Shown here: positions 55,245 to 63,403 of the stretch, in pieces
How positions within the stretch are numbered: position 1 is the first letter of the stretch
Layout: each line of letters begins with the position of its first letter
Assembly: GCF_000682775.1 (NCBI RefSeq)
Contig: NZ_AWFI01000001.1
Location: 186,001-250,000, forward strand
Length of the DNA: 64,000 nucleotides
Reading direction: 5' to 3'
Source of the DNA: Hyphomonas sp. L-53-1-40
GTDB lineage: Bacteria > Pseudomonadota > Alphaproteobacteria > Caulobacterales > Hyphomonadaceae
Notes under the pieces: model-generated
What the model was told of the DNA's origin: nothing
The model's input: the letters and a program-made list of their open reading frames with translations, nothing else
The model's database searches: none
Made by a program: the position numbers and the translations under genes

Positions 55245-56120
55245 ATGACCCCAACAGATGTGCTTTCGCGGCTTGGCCGTGTGTCCTGTGTGATCAATCC
55301 GCTCTCGGGCAGCACGCCTGAGGGAGCCGCTGATCTCATGCGTGAAAAACTCTCCGGCCTGCCGGACGCCGCCTCGATCCATACGGTCGGGGAGGATGAC
55401 CTTGCGCTGCTTGTGGAAGCGGCGCTGGCTGAGGAGCCGGACACGCTGATTGTCTGGGGCGGGGATGGAACGATTGCCTGCGCATTGTCGCATGCCGGTC
55501 TGCTCGGCCCGGCGGTCTTGCCATTGCCAGGCGGGACGATGAATATGTTGCCGACTCGCGCCCTGGGCGGCGACCATGAGTGGGATGCGCTGATCGATCG
55601 TGCGCTGCAGGGTGGCAAGGTACGCCCGATGCCATGTGGCGAGATTGTCGGCGGACCCCGCTTCTTCGTGGCGGCCATGCTGGGTGACATGACCCGCTTT
55701 ACCAATTCGCGCGAAGCCTTGCGCGAGGGGAAAATTCTTGAGGCCGCGGAGATCGTGCACGACTCTTCCGCTCTCGCCCTGAAATCCAACATTGCCTGGA
55801 ACGTCCCCGGCAAGGCTGCCGAGACCGCCACAACGCTGACAGTGAACATCAATCCGGACACGCCCGGCAAGCTGGAGATCGCGAGTATTGACCCTCAGGG
55901 ATTGCTGGACCTCGCCAAGCTTGGCCTGGAGATGATGTTCGATGGCTGGCGCAATGCTGAGGATGTTGCGCTGAAACTTGCCGACGAGATCGAGGTGCAC
56001 CAGACCGAGAAGGGGCGCATCAATGTCACGCTTGATGGCGAGCTTAAAGAGATGGACACGCCGCTCAGGTTCCAGCGCATCGATTCTGCGGTGAAAATCT
56101 TCGTTCCAGACATGTCCTGA
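55245..56120 (+). CDS. Diacylglycerol/sphingoid-type lipid kinase
   Basis: A 291-residue protein of the DAGK/LCB5 kinase family. The nucleotide-binding GGDGT (in VWGGDGTIACAL) and LPGGTMNML motifs and a C-terminal beta-sandwich ending in VTLDGELKEMD are present. It phosphorylates a membrane lipid such as diacylglycerol or a sphingoid base. Stop and next start overlap (TGATG) with the phosphoesterase gene, so they are coupled. A sphingoid substrate would fit with the S1P-lyase-like gene elsewhere in the window, but that is speculation. Confidence 0.85.
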   Translation: MTPTDVLSRLGRVSCVINPLSGSTPEGAADLMREKLSGLPDAASIHTVGEDDLALLVEAALAEEPDTLIVWGGDGTIACALSHAGLLGPAVLPLPGGTMNMLPTRALGGDHEWDALIDRALQGGKVRPMPCGEIVGGPRFFVAAMLGDMTRFTNSREALREGKILEAAEIVHDSSALALKSNIAWNVPGKAAETATTLTVNINPDTPGKLEIASIDPQGLLDLAKLGLEMMFDGWRNAEDVALKLADEIEVHQTEKGRINVTLDGELKEMDTPLRFQRIDSAVKIFVPDMS

Positions 56121-56908
56121 TGACGGTTATTGCACAGATTTCAGATATTCATTTCGGCGCCGAAGACGAAAATGCGATTGAAGCCGCCGAAGCCTGTATC
56201 AAGTTCACCGAACCTGACATGTTAGTCGTATGCGGAGATTTGACCCAGCGGGGACGCACACGTGAGTTCGATGCTGCGGCCGAGTGGCTGGACGGGTTCG
56301 ACATTCCGAAACTTGTTGTGCCCGGCAATCATGACACACCCATGTTCAATGTTGCGGCGCGGGCGGCGGAACCCTTCAAACGCTTCAAGCGGCGCTTCAA
56401 TCAGCAATTTGAGGTCGTCGAGGCGGGCGGCGCGATCGCTGTCGGCCTCAACACGGCGCGCGGCTGGCAGGCGCGGAGAAACTGGGCCGAGGGGTCTGTC
56501 AATCTGGACGATCTGGATGAGGCGATTGTTCGCGCGGGCAAGTCACGGGCAGAGGTCAAACTGATTGCGTGCCATCATCCGTTTCATTCCCTGCCGGGCG
56601 CGCCGCTCCGGACACGGACCCGGAGAGGCCGACGCGCCAGCGATATGGTGGCGGCGAGCCATGTGCAGATGGTGCTGACCGGGCATGTCCACACGCCCTC
56701 GGTTGTCGTGCGCCAGCGCGCCAATGGTTGCTATCTCGCCGTCTCGTCCGGGACGTTGTCGGTGCGCCTGCGGGCCGAGCCGCCTTCGTTCAACCTGATC
56801 CGTCTGGAAGAGGGGGAGTTGCGGATCGATCGCTGCGATATTCATGAAGACGGGCCGAAAATCTCACGCATGGGCGCGTTTGATCCCAATCTGGAGTCCT
56901 GCGCCTAG
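56120..56908 (+). CDS. Calcineurin-type metallophosphoesterase
   Basis: A 262-residue dimetal phosphoesterase. All family blocks are present: SDIHFG, GDLTQRG, GNHDTP, CHHPFHS and TGHVHTPS. The arrangement resembles CpdA/Icc-like cyclic-nucleotide or lipid phosphoesterases. Coupled to the lipid kinase by a one-base overlap, so a role in phospholipid turnover is plausible. It converges on the LysR gene. Confidence 0.9.
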   Translation: MTVIAQISDIHFGAEDENAIEAAEACIKFTEPDMLVVCGDLTQRGRTREFDAAAEWLDGFDIPKLVVPGNHDTPMFNVAARAAEPFKRFKRRFNQQFEVVEAGGAIAVGLNTARGWQARRNWAEGSVNLDDLDEAIVRAGKSRAEVKLIACHHPFHSLPGAPLRTRTRRGRRASDMVAASHVQMVLTGHVHTPSVVVRQRANGCYLAVSSGTLSVRLRAEPPSFNLIRLEEGELRIDRCDIHEDGPKISRMGAFDPNLESCA

Positions 56909-56922
56909 CCGGGGAGACCGGG

Positions 56923-57831
56923 TTATCCTCGCAGGTGATGCTGGATGCCCACTTCGAACGCGGGCTGCAATTGCGCACGGATGCGATCTACCAGCAAGTG
57001 CACCTTGGGCTGAAGGTGACGGGCTTGGGGATAGACCGCCCAGATGGGTTCTGGCTCGGGCCGGAATTCCCTGAACAGTTCGACCAGTCGCCCGTTCTCG
57101 AGATACGGCGCGACATAAAAAAGTGGTAGCTGTCCAATCCCTTTGCCTGCGAGCAAGCCGTCCAGCACGGATGCGCCGGAATTTGAGCGCCAATTTCCCC
57201 GTGGGCGGAGGGTTTCATGCTGGCCGCCCTGCCGAAAGCGCCATGTGCTGGAGGAGCCTGTCAGGCAATTATGTATTTTCAGGTCGTCAAGGCGTTCGGG
57301 CGTGCCGTGGGCGTCCAGATAGGCAGGGGATGCGCAAACCAAAAATTGTCGACTGGCGACCCGCGAACTGATCAGGCGGGAATCCTCCAGCATGCCGGTA
57401 CGGATCGCAAGATCGACGCCCTCTGCGATCAGGTCGACCAGCCGGTTGGAGAGGTCGAGCGTAATCTCCACTTTCGGATAGTCCTGGCTGAATTCCCGGA
57501 CGATGGGCGAGATGTAGCGTTCGCCCAGAGATGTGGGGCAGGTGATCTTGATCTCTCCCTGCGGTTCATTGGTGCCGCCCACGACGGCATATAGCTCGTC
57601 ACGCGACTCGATGAGTTGTTGGCAATGGCTGAGCACGGTGCGGCCCGTATCTGTCAGCGAGACCTTGCGGGTCGTCCGGTAGAATAGCGGCGCGCCAATG
57701 GCGTTTTCCAGTCTGGTAACGGCGCGGCTCACATGCGAGGTTGAGACATTCAACATTTCCGCCGCGGGCTTGAAGCCCATGCACGTAGCAACAGCCACGA
57801 ACTCCTCAATACCATCCCAATCCGTTTGCAT
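56923..57831 (-). CDS. LysR-family transcriptional regulator
   Basis: A 302-residue LysR regulator. The N-terminal winged helix (FKPAAEMLNVSTSHVSRAV then LENAIGAPLFYRTTRKVSLT) and a periplasmic-binding-like effector domain (about 90-300, GEIKITCPTSLG) are complete. It is divergent from the formaldehyde dehydrogenase gene across 93 bases, the usual arrangement for control of that promoter. Inducer unknown; formaldehyde-derived S-hydroxymethylglutathione is a natural guess. Confidence 0.9.
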   Translation of the reverse strand: MQTDWDGIEEFVAVATCMGFKPAAEMLNVSTSHVSRAVTRLENAIGAPLFYRTTRKVSLTDTGRTVLSHCQQLIESRDELYAVVGGTNEPQGEIKITCPTSLGERYISPIVREFSQDYPKVEITLDLSNRLVDLIAEGVDLAIRTGMLEDSRLISSRVASRQFLVCASPAYLDAHGTPERLDDLKIHNCLTGSSSTWRFRQGGQHETLRPRGNWRSNSGASVLDGLLAGKGIGQLPLFYVAPYLENGRLVELFREFRPEPEPIWAVYPQARHLQPKVHLLVDRIRAQLQPAFEVGIQHHLRG

Positions 57832-57924
57832 TATCCCAGTCCTGCAACAATGAATTGCGAATTACGTACTTTATCGCGCAGAGCGCAAGAGTAGTATGGC
57901 ACCCAAACATTATGGAGCTCCCTC
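57832..57924. promoter_or_regulatory. Divergent LysR-adhC promoter region
   Basis: A GCGA-N13-TCGC inverted repeat (about 57855-57875, starting within TTGCGAATTACG) lies midway between the two starts, roughly where a LysR dimer would bind. A GGAGCT ribosome site precedes adhC. The operator call is tentative. Confidence 0.35.
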
Positions 57925-59034
57925 ATGAAGACTCGCGCCGCTGTCGCCTTTGAAGCCAAGAAACCGCTGGAAATCGTCGAACTGGATCTGGAAGGCCCGA
58001 AGGCCGGGGAAGTCCTGGTCGAGATCATGGCGACTGGCATCTGCCATACCGATGCCTACACGCTGGACGGGCTCGACAGTGAGGGCCTCTTCCCGAGCGT
58101 GCTTGGCCATGAGGGCGCAGGCATTATACGCGAAGTCGGCGCGGGCGTGACCAGCGTGCAGCCGGGCGACCATGTCATCCCGCTCTACACGCCCGAATGC
58201 CGCCAGTGCAAAAGCTGTCTCTCAGGCAAGACCAATCTCTGCACCGCGATCCGCGCGACGCAGGGCAAGGGCTTGATGCCTGATGGGACGAGCCGGTTCA
58301 GCTACAAGGGCAAGACGATCTATCATTATATGGGCTGTTCGACGTTTTCGAACTTCACGGTCCTGCCGGAAATCGCGGTTGCGAAAATCCGCACCGACGC
58401 GCCGTTCGACAAGGCCTGCTATGTCGGCTGCGGCGTGACCACAGGTGTTGGCGCGGTGACCAATACGGCCAAGGTGCAGGTCGGCGACAATGTCGTCGTG
58501 TTCGGCCTTGGCGGCATTGGTCTCAACGTGCTGCAGGGCGCGAAGATGGCGGGCGCCGACAAGATCATCGGCGTCGACATCAACAACTCCAAGAAGGAAT
58601 GGGGCGAGAAATTCGGGATGACGCATTTCGTCAATCCGAAGGAGACCGCTGATGTGGTCGCGCACCTCGTCGAGCTGACCGATGGCGGTGCGGACTATTC
58701 CTTCGACTGTACCGGCAATACGGACGTGATGCGCCAGGCGCTGGAATGCTGTCATCGCGGCTGGGGCACCTCGATCATTATCGGCGTGGCCGAGGCCGGC
58801 AAGGAAATCAGTACACGGCCCTTCCAGCTGGTAACGGGACGCAACTGGCGCGGCACGGCCTTCGGTGGCGCCAAGGGGCGCACCGACGTGCCCAAGATCG
58901 TCGACTGGTACATGAACGGCAAGATCCAGATCGACCCGATGATCACCCACGTCATGAAGCTGGACAAGATCAATGACGCGTTCGACCTGATGCATGCGGG
59001 CGAGAGCATCCGGAGCGTGGTGGTTTACGACTAG
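57925..59034 (+). CDS. adhC: S-(hydroxymethyl)glutathione dehydrogenase (class III alcohol dehydrogenase)
   Basis: A 369-residue Zn-dependent class III ADH (FrmA/AdhC). Catalytic zinc ligands Cys40 (TGICHTD) and His62 (GHEGAG); structural zinc cysteines 92, 95, 98 and 106 ([15 protein letters not shown]); NAD-binding GLGGIGLNV; and [18 protein letters not shown] typical of the class. It oxidises the glutathione adduct of formaldehyde to S-formylglutathione, the substrate of FghA encoded at 62257. It also may act as GSNO reductase. Full length and intact. Confidence 0.97.
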   Translation: MKTRAAVAFEAKKPLEIVELDLEGPKAGEVLVEIMATGICHTDAYTLDGLDSEGLFPSVLGHEGAGIIREVGAGVTSVQPGDHVIPLYTPECRQCKSCLSGKTNLCTAIRATQGKGLMPDGTSRFSYKGKTIYHYMGCSTFSNFTVLPEIAVAKIRTDAPFDKACYVGCGVTTGVGAVTNTAKVQVGDNVVVFGLGGIGLNVLQGAKMAGADKIIGVDINNSKKEWGEKFGMTHFVNPKETADVVAHLVELTDGGADYSFDCTGNTDVMRQALECCHRGWGTSIIIGVAEAGKEISTRPFQLVTGRNWRGTAFGGAKGRTDVPKIVDWYMNGKIQIDPMITHVMKLDKINDAFDLMHAGESIRSVVVYD

Positions 59035-59072
59035 GGCGGACACGTTCAGAGTGACCGGGGAGGAACTATCCA

Positions 59073-59603
59073 ATGACCATCGTAAAACGCAATCTCGACA
59101 TCTATCGCACGCGCCTGATCACGCTGCAGAATATTCTTGGCCGGGCCCAGGCGGAGCTGTTTCCGGACGACGCGGCGAAGACAGCCCTGCTGACGGCGCG
59201 GCTGGCGGAAGACATGCTGCCTCTGCCGAACCAGATATGGTTCACGTGCCGTCAGGCAGAATTACTTCTGGGCAAGCTAAACGACACGCCTGTGAAAGAG
59301 TTCGAGGTTGATACGGCGAGCTTCGCGGACCTGAAAGCCCTTGTGGCCGAGACGATTTCCCGGATCGAGGCGCAGACCGACACGAAGGAAAGCTTCGCCG
59401 AGGCGAAGACCTCTCTCGAACTGCCAAGCATGCCGACGCTTTCCATGACCGGCCAAGACTATATCGACGAATGGCTGACGCCGAACTTCTATTTCCATCT
59501 CGTCACCGCCTACGACATCCTGCGGGCCGAAGGTCTGGCCATCGGCAAAGCAGACTATTTGAGCCATCTGCGTCCGCTGCTGGCGGCGGCTATGGCAAGC
59601 TGA
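59073..59603 (+). CDS. DUF1993 family protein
   Basis: A 176-residue all-helical protein of the DUF1993 (DinB/YfiT-like) family: LARLAEDMLPLPNQIWF-like helix (seen as ARLAEDMLPLPNQ), a central TFSGQ-like TMTGQDYIDEWLTPNFYFH and YDILRAEG. Members have no firm function; a metal site is possible. It is 38 bases after adhC and likely in the same transcript, a recurring neighbour of formaldehyde and glyoxalase genes. Confidence 0.82.
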   Translation: MTIVKRNLDIYRTRLITLQNILGRAQAELFPDDAAKTALLTARLAEDMLPLPNQIWFTCRQAELLLGKLNDTPVKEFEVDTASFADLKALVAETISRIEAQTDTKESFAEAKTSLELPSMPTLSMTGQDYIDEWLTPNFYFHLVTAYDILRAEGLAIGKADYLSHLRPLLAAAMAS

Positions 59604-59681
59604 CGCGGGGGGAGGCCGAAATCCCTCTGGCGCTGTTTCGGCGGCTGAGGCACAAATTCCCGATCCACAAGGAGGAAACAC

Positions 59682-60059
59682 ATGTTCAGTCACGTCATGG
59701 TCGGCACGAACGATCTGGAAAAATCAAAGAAATTCTACGACGCGCTTTTCAAGTCGCTGGGCGGGCGCGAGGCGATTGTCGATCCGAAGGGGCGACTGAT
59801 CTATCTCCACAATGGCGGAACATTCCTTGTCACGCCGCCGATTGATGGCGAGTCAGCCTGTCATGCCAATGGCGGCACGATCGGTTTCGCGGTCGACAGC
59901 ACCGAACAGGCCGATGCCTGGCACAAGGCCGGGATCGAGGCAGGCGGCAAGGCCATCGAAGACCCACCGGGCTGGCGAGAAGGCGGCGGCATGAAGCTCT
60001 ATCTCGCCTATCTGCGCGATCCGGACGGCAACAAGATCTGCACCATGTTGCGCGGCTAG
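59682..60059 (+). CDS. VOC family glyoxalase-like protein
   Basis: A 125-residue single-module VOC protein: FSHVMVGTNDLEKSKKFYD at the start and YLAYLRDPDGNKICTMLRG at the end, with AHANGG-like CHANGGTIGFAV in the middle. Probable metal ligands are His4 in strand 1 and the C-terminal region. Likely a small glyoxalase or thiol-transferase-like detoxification enzyme in the formaldehyde cluster. AAGGAGG precedes the ATG; a terminator follows. Confidence 0.88.
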   Translation: MFSHVMVGTNDLEKSKKFYDALFKSLGGREAIVDPKGRLIYLHNGGTFLVTPPIDGESACHANGGTIGFAVDSTEQADAWHKAGIEAGGKAIEDPPGWREGGGMKLYLAYLRDPDGNKICTMLRG

Positions 60060-60083
60060 CGTGGGACGCACGTCAACTTTGGA

Positions 60084-60112
60084 GGGCGGCGCTGTACGCG
60101 TCGCCCTTTTTT
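60084..60112 (+). terminator. Rho-independent terminator of the adhC-VOC unit
   Basis: Stem GGGCGGCGC / GCGTCGCCC around a TGTAC loop, followed by TTTTTT. It closes the adhC-DUF1993-VOC transcript 25 bases after the last stop. Confidence 0.85.
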
Positions 60113-60182
60113 GTGCGCGCCAGCCCCCGGAAATTGGCCCCACGGGCTCGACCTTGGCTGCAAAGCGGGTAATGATTTCTCC

Positions 60183-60506
60183 ATGACGGAGTTTACTCAC
60201 TATACGCTGATTGCGGACGGGCAGGTGTTCGAGCCGAACGCCGATTACGAGACCGAGATCGGTCCGTGCATCATGGGCATGAAGGTCTGGGCAACCGACC
60301 CGGAACAGGCCGCGGACATGATTTCTGTCATCGGCAAGCGGCTTGGCTTCAAGATGGACGGCGAGTTGCAGGTCTATGTGACCGAGCCGGACGTGCCAGC
60401 GGAAGACCAGCCCTTCGGATACGATGTTCAGTTCACGACCTATTCAGACCTTGACGATGACGAGGAGGATGGGATCGAGGGCGAAGAGCCAAAATGGATT
60501 CACTGA
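60183..60506 (+). CDS. Small acidic hypothetical protein
   Basis: A 107-residue soluble protein with an alpha/beta pattern (FTHYTLIADGQVFEPNADYE, then ADMISVIGKRLGFKMDGEL) and a very acidic tail (DLDDDEEDGIEGEEPKW). No signal or TM segment, and no family recognised; it might be a small regulatory or stress protein. It starts after the terminator and runs into the RidA-like gene 13 bases later. Confidence 0.65.
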   Translation: MTEFTHYTLIADGQVFEPNADYETEIGPCIMGMKVWATDPEQAADMISVIGKRLGFKMDGELQVYVTEPDVPAEDQPFGYDVQFTTYSDLDDDEEDGIEGEEPKWIH

Positions 60507-60519
60507 GGGGAAGGCGGAC

Positions 60520-60993
60520 ATGATGAGAATTTTGGGGGTGAGCGCGGCGGCCATGCTGTTGAGTGGCTGCGTCGCTATGGATGTTCAGGACATTCAGGTG
60601 AACACCTCGCCCGAAGTTTCCCATTTTGCCGGCATCACCAAAGCGGGAACGGATCTGCCCTTTTCCAAGGCAGTGCGTGTCGGCGACGTAATCTATCTTT
60701 CCGGAGAACTGGGCATTGATCCGGCAACGAATGAACTCGCGTCCGGAGGCGTAGGCCCTGAAACCAGCATGATCTTTGCGAATATCGAACGGACCCTTGC
60801 CGAGTTCGATGCCGACCTTTCTGATGTGGTAAAATGTTCAGTTTTCCTGGACGACATGGCGGCTTATGGCGCAATGAATGCAGCTTATGACGCAGCGCTG
60901 CCGGACCCCAAACCGGCGCGGTCGACCTTTGGTGTCAATGGTCTGGCTCTTGGGGCAGAGGTCGAGATCGAGTGTCTCGCCGTCACGCCCTGA
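60520..60993 (+). CDS. RidA/YjgF-family protein with a lipoprotein signal
   Basis: A 157-residue protein: an N-terminal signal peptide with lipobox LLSGC, then a RidA domain (ITKAGTDLPFSKAVRVGD, YLSGELGIDP and PKPARSTFGVNGLALGAEVEIE, the last holding the Arg that binds imine intermediates). RidA enzymes deaminate reactive enamine/imine products and are normally cytosolic, so membrane anchoring on the periplasmic side is unusual. GGGGAAGG precedes the ATG. Confidence 0.82.
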   Translation: MMRILGVSAAAMLLSGCVAMDVQDIQVNTSPEVSHFAGITKAGTDLPFSKAVRVGDVIYLSGELGIDPATNELASGGVGPETSMIFANIERTLAEFDADLSDVVKCSVFLDDMAAYGAMNAAYDAALPDPKPARSTFGVNGLALGAEVEIECLAVTP

Positions 60994-60998
60994 CCCTA

Positions 60999-62090
60999 TC
61001 AGGCGAGTGCGAGGCGATAGTCTGCGCGCGCAAGCCGGGCCGGCAAGCTGAACTCTTTTAGCGCGCTGCCGCGAACACGTTCCAGCAGATCATCGGCGCG
61101 GGCGAGGGCGTCGCCGTCAAGCGCCGCATAGGCGTCGAGCGCTGCCTGCAAACGCCATAGCGGGAAGGTGCGCGCAGCGGCTGGACCTTGCGTATCCTCA
61201 ATGTCGATCTCGATCTGGCCGACCGCGCGCGGCACATGTGTGCCGGGGGAAGCGGTCTCGGCCCAGTTGGCGAAGAGTTGCGCGGTCTGGTGCAGGGCCG
61301 GGAACTGCTCGCGCATCTGGCGGGCGAGGATGGGCACCAGCGTAACGGGGATTTCCTCATTGGCGGGCAGGTCGCCCTGAGGCGGGGAGCCCGCCTTCAC
61401 GCGTTCGACCCAGTCGGCGACCTTGGGCGCATAGCGCCGCATCAAATCGCCGGAGGCGGGGTCTCGGTACAGGTGTGCATAGAGCGGGCCATAGAGCGCG
61501 AAGTCCGCCAGCGTGGCGCGGCCGCCCAGCGCATACGGGTGCACTTCCAGATGCGCAGAGAATTCGCGGAGGAATGCCTCATAGCTCTGCTCGATGGCGG
61601 GCGCAGTGGTCGGGGAAACGCCAAGCGGCGGCAGAGCGCCCTTGAAACGTTCGCCATTGCGCTTGCCGATCTCGTATTGCTCTGGCGCCGGGCGGTCCGG
61701 GGCCGAGATTGCCCCGAATTCCTGATAGGCCCAGTCTTCATTATAGTTCCAGCGATAGTGCATGGCGGGAATGACCAGCCACTCATCGGCATAGAGTTGC
61801 AGCAGCTGGGCGACAAAGGCCTGCATCGGGCCGTCCGGGATCGCAGGCGGGGAGAGGCCTTCGGCGGCTTCGATGTGTTCGATGATGTCGGTCGTGTCCT
61901 GGACAATCTCGCCGTCCGGCGTCTTCATCACCGGGATCACGGGCCAGCCGACAGTCGGCAGGATGATGTCGCGATAGACCTGCTGGGTTGCGACTTCTTC
62001 GGTATAGTCGACGCCGCGCCAGTCGAGATAAGCGCGCGCTTTGCCCGTGTAATAGCTGACGTCGGCGCCGTACAATGTATAGCCGGGCAT
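60999..62090 (-). CDS. Glutathione S-transferase-like protein
   Basis: About 363 residues. The N-terminal thioredoxin-like domain (YGADVSYYTGKARAYLDWRG, VIPVMKTPDGEIVQDTTDI) has the glutathione-site cis-Pro and Asp-Thr pair; a long helical C-terminal part follows (HLEVHPYALGGRATLADFAL). It is longer than typical GSTs. Start taken at 62090, where the fold begins; the frame extends to 62213. It converges on RidA and diverges from fghA, consistent with glutathione-linked detoxification. Confidence 0.82.
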   Translation of the reverse strand: MPGYTLYGADVSYYTGKARAYLDWRGVDYTEEVATQQVYRDIILPTVGWPVIPVMKTPDGEIVQDTTDIIEHIEAAEGLSPPAIPDGPMQAFVAQLLQLYADEWLVIPAMHYRWNYNEDWAYQEFGAISAPDRPAPEQYEIGKRNGERFKGALPPLGVSPTTAPAIEQSYEAFLREFSAHLEVHPYALGGRATLADFALYGPLYAHLYRDPASGDLMRRYAPKVADWVERVKAGSPPQGDLPANEEIPVTLVPILARQMREQFPALHQTAQLFANWAETASPGTHVPRAVGQIEIDIEDTQGPAAARTFPLWRLQAALDAYAALDGDALARADDLLERVRGSALKEFSLPARLARADYRLALA

Positions 62091-62256
62091 AGATCCTCCG
62101 AAGGCTTTGGTGGGCTGGGCCCTGTTTTGGGCTAGCGGGGCGAGGCTGGCAAGGCTGACCTCGGGCGACCATGTGCGCGGCGGGGCCTTGTCCTGCAGGC
62201 TCAACCGGGCCACATCAGTGAGGTTACTTTCACTCGAATGGACAGGACCTCAGCAC

Positions 62257-63099
62257 ATGACCCTCACTCAGGTATCCGCATGGCAATCCTTTGGCGGCAT
62301 GCTGTCCGTGCATGACCATGACAGCGCGCTGCAGAACTGCACGATGCGGTTCGCGGTCTACACGCCGTCACAGGCGAATCCGGAAAAGGTGCCGGTGCTG
62401 TGGTATCTCTCCGGCCTGACCTGCAGCTGGGCGAATGTGATGGAGAAATCGGGGCTGCAACGCGCTGCCTCCAAGCATGGCATCATGATCATCGCGCCGG
62501 ATACGAGCCCGCGCGGCGATGACGTGCCGGATGATGATTCCTATGATCTGGGGCAAGGCGCCGGCTTCTACCTGACGGCCACGCAAGAGCCGTGGGCGAA
62601 GCACTACAAGATGGACCAGTACATCACGGATGAACTTCCGAAAGTGATCGCGGAACACTTCCCCTATGCGGACATGGACCGGCAAGGCATCTTCGGCCAT
62701 TCCATGGGCGGCCATGGCGCGATCACGCTGCACCTGAAGCATCCGAAAATATACAAATCCTGTTCGGCGTTCAGCCCGATCACAAGCCCGGCGCAGGTTC
62801 CGTGGGGCCAGAAGGCCTTCACCGCCTATCTCGGCGAACCTTCCGTGGCATGGGAGCAGTATGATGCGACCGAACTCGTCAAGGAGCGCCAGACCAAGGC
62901 GACGATCCTCGTGGATACCGGCACGGCCGACACATTTCTGGAGCGCGAACTGAAGCCGGAAATCTTCACCGACGCCTGCGCAAAGCATGGCCAGCGGCTG
63001 GATTACAATATGCGCGATGGCTACGGCCACGATTACTATTTCATCGCGACCTATATGGATGAGCATATTGCCCATCATGCGCGGGCGCTGGGCGCTTAG
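62257..63099 (+). CDS. fghA: S-formylglutathione hydrolase
   Basis: A 280-residue esterase-D type alpha/beta hydrolase. Nucleophile Ser149 in GHSMGGHGAIT, the oxyanion-strand LWYLSGLTCSWAN with the conserved redox-sensitive Cys, Asp near the VDTGTADTFL segment and His in DGYGHDYYFI complete the triad. It hydrolyses S-formylglutathione to formate and glutathione, finishing the pathway begun by AdhC at 57925. The start at 62257 is chosen where FghA proteins begin (MTLTQVSAW). Confidence 0.96.
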   Translation: MTLTQVSAWQSFGGMLSVHDHDSALQNCTMRFAVYTPSQANPEKVPVLWYLSGLTCSWANVMEKSGLQRAASKHGIMIIAPDTSPRGDDVPDDDSYDLGQGAGFYLTATQEPWAKHYKMDQYITDELPKVIAEHFPYADMDRQGIFGHSMGGHGAITLHLKHPKIYKSCSAFSPITSPAQVPWGQKAFTAYLGEPSVAWEQYDATELVKERQTKATILVDTGTADTFLERELKPEIFTDACAKHGQRLDYNMRDGYGHDYYFIATYMDEHIAHHARALGA

Positions 63100-63119
63100 G
63101 CGACGTAGAGCGTCTCTGG

Positions 63120-63317
63120 CTAAACCTGTTCAGCTTCCAGAAAAGTGATCAGGTCATCCAGATCTTCCCGAACCAGGAGGCTGGATATTTCGCTGTCGCC
63201 ACCAAATTCCAGCCACGTGCCAGCTTCGTCATGGGGCCGCAGCATGCGTACATGCTCGATATTCACGACGCGCACCTTGTTATTATTTTTCTGATGCAGG
63301 ACCAGGAATTCAGCCAT
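63120..63317 (-). CDS. Small protein of unknown function
   Basis: A 65-residue soluble protein with three strands (AEFLVLHQ, VRVVNIEHVRML, TWLEFGG) and a C-terminal helix (LVREDLDDLITFLEAEQ). The compact beta-alpha layout recalls small FlbD-like proteins, but I would not assign it. It reads toward the fghA 3' end. Confidence 0.6.
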   Translation of the reverse strand: MAEFLVLHQKNNNKVRVVNIEHVRMLRPHDEAGTWLEFGGDSEISSLLVREDLDDLITFLEAEQV

Positions 63318-63403
63318 GGGATTTCACGCTCCGGATTGTAGAGCCTGCGTGTAACACCAGATCGAGTATCTGCAAGGGATGCCGTATGTCCAAACGCGCG
63401 GGA

